From: DASXYG01 sp036502625
Lineage (GTDB): Bacteria; Actinomycetota; Actinomycetes; Streptosporangiales; Streptosporangiaceae
Direction of reading: 5' to 3'
Assembly (NCBI GenBank): GCA_036502625.1
Contig: DASXYG010000122.1
Coordinates: 62,001-126,000 of the forward strand
DNA: 64,000 nucleotides
A program made the position numbers and the translations under genes. Positions 60,734 to 64,000 of this stretch are shown here, one piece after another (within the stretch, counting starts at the first letter, position 1; each line of letters starts with the position of its first letter). A model generated the notes under the pieces. The model had not been told where the DNA came from, did not search any database, and was given only the letters and a program-made list of their open reading frames with translations.

Positions 60734-61376
60734 GGCCGCCGACGAACCCGAGGTCCGCGACACGCCCGAGCGCTGGGAGACCGTCTCCTCCGAGGAGCGC
60801 TACTCCGGGCCGATCTTCGACGTGCGCACCGACCGGGTGCGCATGCCCGGCGGCGGCCCGGACGCGCCCTGGGAGGTGGTGGGGCGCGACATCGTCCGCC
60901 ACCCCGGCGCGGTCGCGATCCTGGCGCTCGACGACGCCGAGCGCGTGCTGATGATCCGGCAGTACCGCCATCCGGTGGAGCGCAGGCTGTGGGAGATCCC
61001 GGCGGGGCTGCGCGACGTCGCGGGGGAGCCGCTGCACGCCACGGCCGCGCGCGAGCTCGCCGAGGAGGCGGGCTACCGGGCGCGGGAGTGGCGGGTGCTG
61101 GCCGACCTGTTCACGTCGCCGGGCATGACCGACGAACGGATGCGGATCTTCCTGGCCACCGGGCTTGAGGAGATCCCCGAGTCCGAGCGGCATTTCGTCC
61201 GCGAACACGAGGAGGCCGACCTGGTGGTCTCCTGGGTGCCGCTGGCCGCCGCGGTCGCGAAGGTCTTCGGCGCGGAGATCCACAATCAGCAGGCCGCGAT
61301 GGGTATCTTGGCGGCGTACGCCGCCCGCGCGGACGGGTACGGCCGGCTGCGCCCGGCCGACGCATCGGAGGACTGA
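60726..61376 (+). CDS. Nudix hydrolase, ADP-ribose pyrophosphatase type
   Basis: A 216-residue nudix protein. The nudix box GLRDVAGEPLHATAARELAEEAGY is complete, with the REL-x-EE pattern (residues ~91-114), and the substrate-recognition segments VLMIRQYRHPV and LFTSPGMTDER match ADP-ribose pyrophosphatases. It starts at GTG 60726 inside the end of pyrG, so both are translated together. It clears ADP-ribose and related nucleotide sugars. Confidence 0.92.
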
Positions 61377-61443
61377 TCGCGACGGACCGTCCGCCAGGCG
61401 GCGCGCGCGTACGGCAATGGCGCCGTGAACAGGAGGTCCGGGC

Positions 61444-62559
61444 GTGAAGATCGGTGTTCCCCGTGAGGTGAAGAACCGCGAGTACCGGGTGGCGATCACC
61501 CCAGCCGGGGTGAACGAGCTGGTCAGGGACGGGCACGACGTGGTCGTCGAGCGGGACGCCGGAACCGGCTCGGCGATCCCCGACGCCGACTTCGCCGAGG
61601 CGGGCGCCCGCGTCATCGGCTCGGCCGACGAGGTGTGGGCCACCGGCGACCTGATCCTCAAGGTCAAGGAGCCGGTGGCCGAGGAGTACCACCGGCTCCG
61701 CAAGGACCAGGTGCTGTTCACGTACCTCCACCTCGCCGCCTCCGAGGAGTGCACACGGGCGCTCCTGGAGGCCGGCACCACCGCGGTCGGCTACGAGACC
61801 GTCCAGGCGCCGGACGGCTCGCTTCCGCTGCTCGCCCCCATGTCGGAGGTCGCCGGGCGGATGGCCGCGCAGGTCGGCGCGCACACCCTGGAGCGTGCGC
61901 AGGGCGGGCGCGGCATCCTGATGGGCGGCGTCTCGGGGGTGTACGCCGCGAAGGTCGTGGTGATCGGCGCGGGCGTGTCGGGCATGAACGCGGCCGCGAT
62001 CGCGCTCGGCATGCAGGCCGAGGTGCTGCTGCTGGACAAGAACATCGCGAAGCTGCGCGAGGCCGACCGCATCTACCAGGGCCACTGCCAGACCGTGGCG
62101 TCCAACGCGTACGAGGTCGAGCGCGCCGTGCTCGACGCCGACCTCGTCATCGGCGCGGTGCTCGTGCCGGGGGCGAAGGCGCCGAAGCTGGTCTCCGACG
62201 CCCTGGTCGCGCGCATGCGGCCCGGCTCGGTCCTCGTCGACATCGCCATCGACCAGGGCGGCTGCTTCGAGTCCAGCCGCCCCACCACGCACGACGCCCC
62301 GACGTACACCGTCGAGGGCTCGGTCTTCTACTGCGTGGCGAACATGCCGGGCGCGGTGCCGCACACCTCGACGTACGCCCTGACCAACGTGACCATCCCG
62401 TACGCCGCGGCCATCGCGAACAAGGGCTGGCGCGCCGCGCTGGCCGACGACCACGCGCTCGCGCTCGGCCTGAACACCTACGACGGCCGGGTCACCTGTC
62501 CGCCGGTGGCCGCCGCGCACGGCCTGCCCGTGACCGGCCTCGACGAGGTGCTGCACTGA
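61444..62559 (+). CDS. ald: Alanine dehydrogenase
   Basis: A 371-residue NAD-dependent alanine dehydrogenase that interconverts L-alanine and pyruvate. The start MKIGVPREVKNREYRVAITP, the NAD-binding VVVIGAGVSGMNAAAIALGM, the DKNIAKLREADRI segment and the catalytic region IDQGGCFESSRPTTH are typical. GTG 61444 has AGGAGG upstream. Its end overlaps the putative CTG start of xerD. Confidence 0.95.
   Translation: MKIGVPREVKNREYRVAITPAGVNELVRDGHDVVVERDAGTGSAIPDADFAEAGARVIGSADEVWATGDLILKVKEPVAEEYHRLRKDQVLFTYLHLAASEECTRALLEAGTTAVGYETVQAPDGSLPLLAPMSEVAGRMAAQVGAHTLERAQGGRGILMGGVSGVYAAKVVVIGAGVSGMNAAAIALGMQAEVLLLDKNIAKLREADRIYQGHCQTVASNAYEVERAVLDADLVIGAVLVPGAKAPKLVSDALVARMRPGSVLVDIAIDQGGCFESSRPTTHDAPTYTVEGSVFYCVANMPGAVPHTSTYALTNVTIPYAAAIANKGWRAALADDHALALGLNTYDGRVTCPPVAAAHGLPVTGLDEVLH
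62545..62550 (+). promoter_or_regulatory. Ribosome binding site supporting a CTG start of xerD
   Basis: GAGGTG ends 5 bases before the CTG at 62556, inside the end of ald. No ATG, GTG or TTG is in frame near the beginning of xerD. Confidence 0.45.
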
Positions 62560-63518
62560 CCCCCGTCCCGGACGCCCCGCCCGCCGCCTCCGCCGCGCCG
62601 CGCCTGGAGGCGGTCGTCAGCACGTACCTGGACCATCTCGCCGTCGAGCGCGGCCTGGCCACCAACACCCTCGAGGCGTACCGCCGCGACCTCCGCAGGT
62701 ACACCGGCCTGCTGTCCGGGCGCGGACGTACCGCGTTCGACGAGATCGACGAGTCCGACGTGGTCGCGTTCCTGGCCGGGCTGCGCGAGGGCGACGGCGC
62801 GCACCCGCCGCTGTCGCCGGGGTCGGCCGCGCGCGCCGTCGTGGCCGTGCGCGGGCTGCACCGGTTCGCCGCGCGCAACGGCCACGCCACGAGCGACGTC
62901 TCACGCGACGTGCACCCGCCGGCGCCGCCGCGGCGGCTGCCGAAGGCGATCACCATCACCCAGGTGGAGCGGCTGCTCGACGCCGCGGGGCCGCAGGACC
63001 AGCCGCTGTGCGTCCGCGGCCGCGCGCTGCTTGAGGTGCTGTACGGCTCGGGGGCGCGCATCTCCGAGGCGATCGGCCTCGACGTGGACGACACCGACCT
63101 CGACGACGGCGTCGTCCGGCTGTCCGGCAAGGGCGGCAAGGAGCGCGTCGTGCCCATCGGGAGGTATGCGCGCGAGGCCATCGGGGCCTACCTCGTACGG
63201 GCGCGGCCCGTGCTGGCCGGGGCGGGGCGGCGCGGCACACCGGCGCTGTTCCTCAACGCGCGCGGCGGCCGGCTGACCCGGCAGGGCGCCTGGGGTGTGC
63301 TGCACGCCGCGGCGACCCGCGCCGGCCTCGACGACGTCACGCCGCACACCCTGCGCCACTCCTTCGCCACCCACCTGCTCGACGGCGGCGCGGACGTCCG
63401 TGTCGTCCAGGAGCTGCTCGGCCACGCGTCGGTGACGACCACCCAGGTCTACACGCTCGTCACGGTCGAGAAGCTGCGCGAGGTGTACGCCACGGCGCAT
63501 CCCCGATGGCGGGCGTGA
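62556..63518 (+). CDS. xerD: Tyrosine recombinase XerD
   Basis: A 320-residue tyrosine recombinase that resolves chromosome dimers with XerC at dif. The N-terminal SAM-like domain reads YLDHLAVERGLATNTLEAYRRDLRRY; the catalytic residues are Arg in GSGARISEAIGLD, the HxxR in HTLRHSFATHLLDGG, His in LLGHASVTTTQVY and the Tyr there. No conventional start codon is in frame near the beginning; CTG 62556, overlapping the ald stop as CTGA and 5 bases after GAGGTG, is the best candidate. The next gene is parA. Confidence 0.88.
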   Translation: MTPVPDAPPAASAAPRLEAVVSTYLDHLAVERGLATNTLEAYRRDLRRYTGLLSGRGRTAFDEIDESDVVAFLAGLREGDGAHPPLSPGSAARAVVAVRGLHRFAARNGHATSDVSRDVHPPAPPRRLPKAITITQVERLLDAAGPQDQPLCVRGRALLEVLYGSGARISEAIGLDVDDTDLDDGVVRLSGKGGKERVVPIGRYAREAIGAYLVRARPVLAGAGRRGTPALFLNARGGRLTRQGAWGVLHAAATRAGLDDVTPHTLRHSFATHLLDGGADVRVVQELLGHASVTTTQVYTLVTVEKLREVYATAHPRWRA

Positions 63519-63584
63519 CCCCCGACCGTCCCCGGCGCGCGCGGGCGGCAAACGCGCAATACCGCGCTGGCGTGCGTGTTGGCC

Positions 63585-63613
63585 TTGCCCGGTGGGTGCT
63601 GGGCTCGTAAAGT
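63585..63613 (+). promoter_or_regulatory. Promoter of the parA gene
   Basis: TTGCCC (63585-63590), 17 bases and TAAAGT (63608-63613) make a good -35/-10 pair, giving a leader of about 50 bases before the parA start. Confidence 0.55.
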
Positions 63614-63668
63614 CCCGACCGATGGTGGCGTCGACGGTGCGCAAGTGCCGTCCGGGAGGTTGTTCGGG

Positions 63669-64000
63669 TGTCTGATCCCAGGTACGACGGTTCGCGGCAT
63701 GCGGGACCGACGACTGACAATCCGTGGGGCACGACCACGACCTTCGCCAACAAGGCCGAGCTCGGCCCGACCAATCGGCCCAAGCCGACGTTCCCCGAGC
63801 CCGCGCGGCCGACGCGGCACGGCCCGGCGCGCGTGGTCGCGATGGCCAACCAGAAGGGCGGCGTCGGCAAGACGACCACCACGATCAACCTCGGCGCGGC
63901 GCTCGCGGAGTACGGCAACCGCGTGCTGCTCGTCGACTTCGACCCGCAGGGCGCGCTGTCGGTCGGGCTGGGCATCAACCCGCTCCAGCTCGACCTGACG
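63669..64000 (+). CDS. ParA/Soj-family ATPase, 3' truncated by window edge
   Basis: The first 110 codons of a ParA-type ATPase. After a variable N-terminal extension of about 55 residues (SDPRYDGSRHAGPTTDNPWG), the deviant Walker A ANQKGGVGKTTTTINLGAAL and LLVDFDPQGALSVGLG are clear. In actinobacteria this gene after xerD usually precedes scpA and scpB and is a chromosomal ParA paralog of the segregation apparatus. GTG 63669 has GGGAGG 10 bases upstream. Confidence 0.9.

Overview
The window is 64 kb of very GC-rich DNA from a filamentous-type actinobacterium. The gene order gltBD, pyk, pdtaR, liv operon, polA, rpsA, coaE, uvrB and then pyrG, nudix, ald, xerD, parA is a conserved actinobacterial backbone. 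The accessory genes (an AfsR-type SARP regulator, DUF6292, HTH-LAGLIDADG, PucR, SGNH hydrolase) point to the Streptomycetes/Streptosporangiales side, perhaps Thermomonosporaceae. That family-level placement is inference.

Layout. 1-4.9 kb: glutamate synthase subunits (gltB cut by the window edge, gltD complete) and an Asp-nucleophile alpha/beta hydrolase. 4.9-8.6 kb: a minus-strand SARP/NB-ARC/TPR regulator preceded by an ACT-domain protein. 8.7-15.6 kb: a MoxR/CoxE-type ATPase-VWA pair, small enzymes, a MarR regulator, an AraC regulator and a DJ-1/PfpI protein. 15.7-24.1 kb: pyruvate kinase, an HTH-LAGLIDADG gene beside an odd tRNA with a CAA anticodon, the ANTAR response regulator PdtaR and the branched-chain amino acid operon livKHMGF. 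24.1-37.6 kb: lipoprotein, thioesterase, polA, polysaccharide deacetylase, rpsA, GNAT, coaE, ribokinase, a pilin-leader metallopeptidase with a coupled lipoprotein, and uvrB. 37.7-58.7 kb is accessory: regulator/target pairs (TetR-NAT, GntR-GNAT beside a cyclase-fold gene, PucR-transporter-amidohydrolase), a thiolase/DUF35/nitronate monooxygenase operon, a frameshifted cytochrome P450 and a glycosyltransferase operon. 59.0-64.0 kb returns to core genes: pyrG, an ADP-ribose pyrophosphatase, ald, xerD and the start of a parA/soj gene.

The strongest unexplained signals are four. (1) A prepilin-type leader joined to an HExxH zinc metallopeptidase, translationally coupled to a lipoprotein, looks like a secreted effector with a surface-anchored immunity protein (33.7-35.4 kb). 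(2) Decayed tandem copies of the last codons of two unrelated regulator genes, TetR at 38.9 kb and AraC at 14.1 kb, lie directly downstream of their stop codons. (3) A short-variable-arm tRNA with a leucine CAA anticodon sits just upstream of an HTH-LAGLIDADG gene. (4) A multi-stem structured region precedes livK. The window also shows many leaderless promoters with the -10 hexamer TAGGCT 6-7 nt before the start codon, two genes whose best starts are ATA and CTG, a lone CRISPR-like repeat, and very clear inverted-repeat operators at the TetR-NAT and GntR-cyclase intergenic regions.
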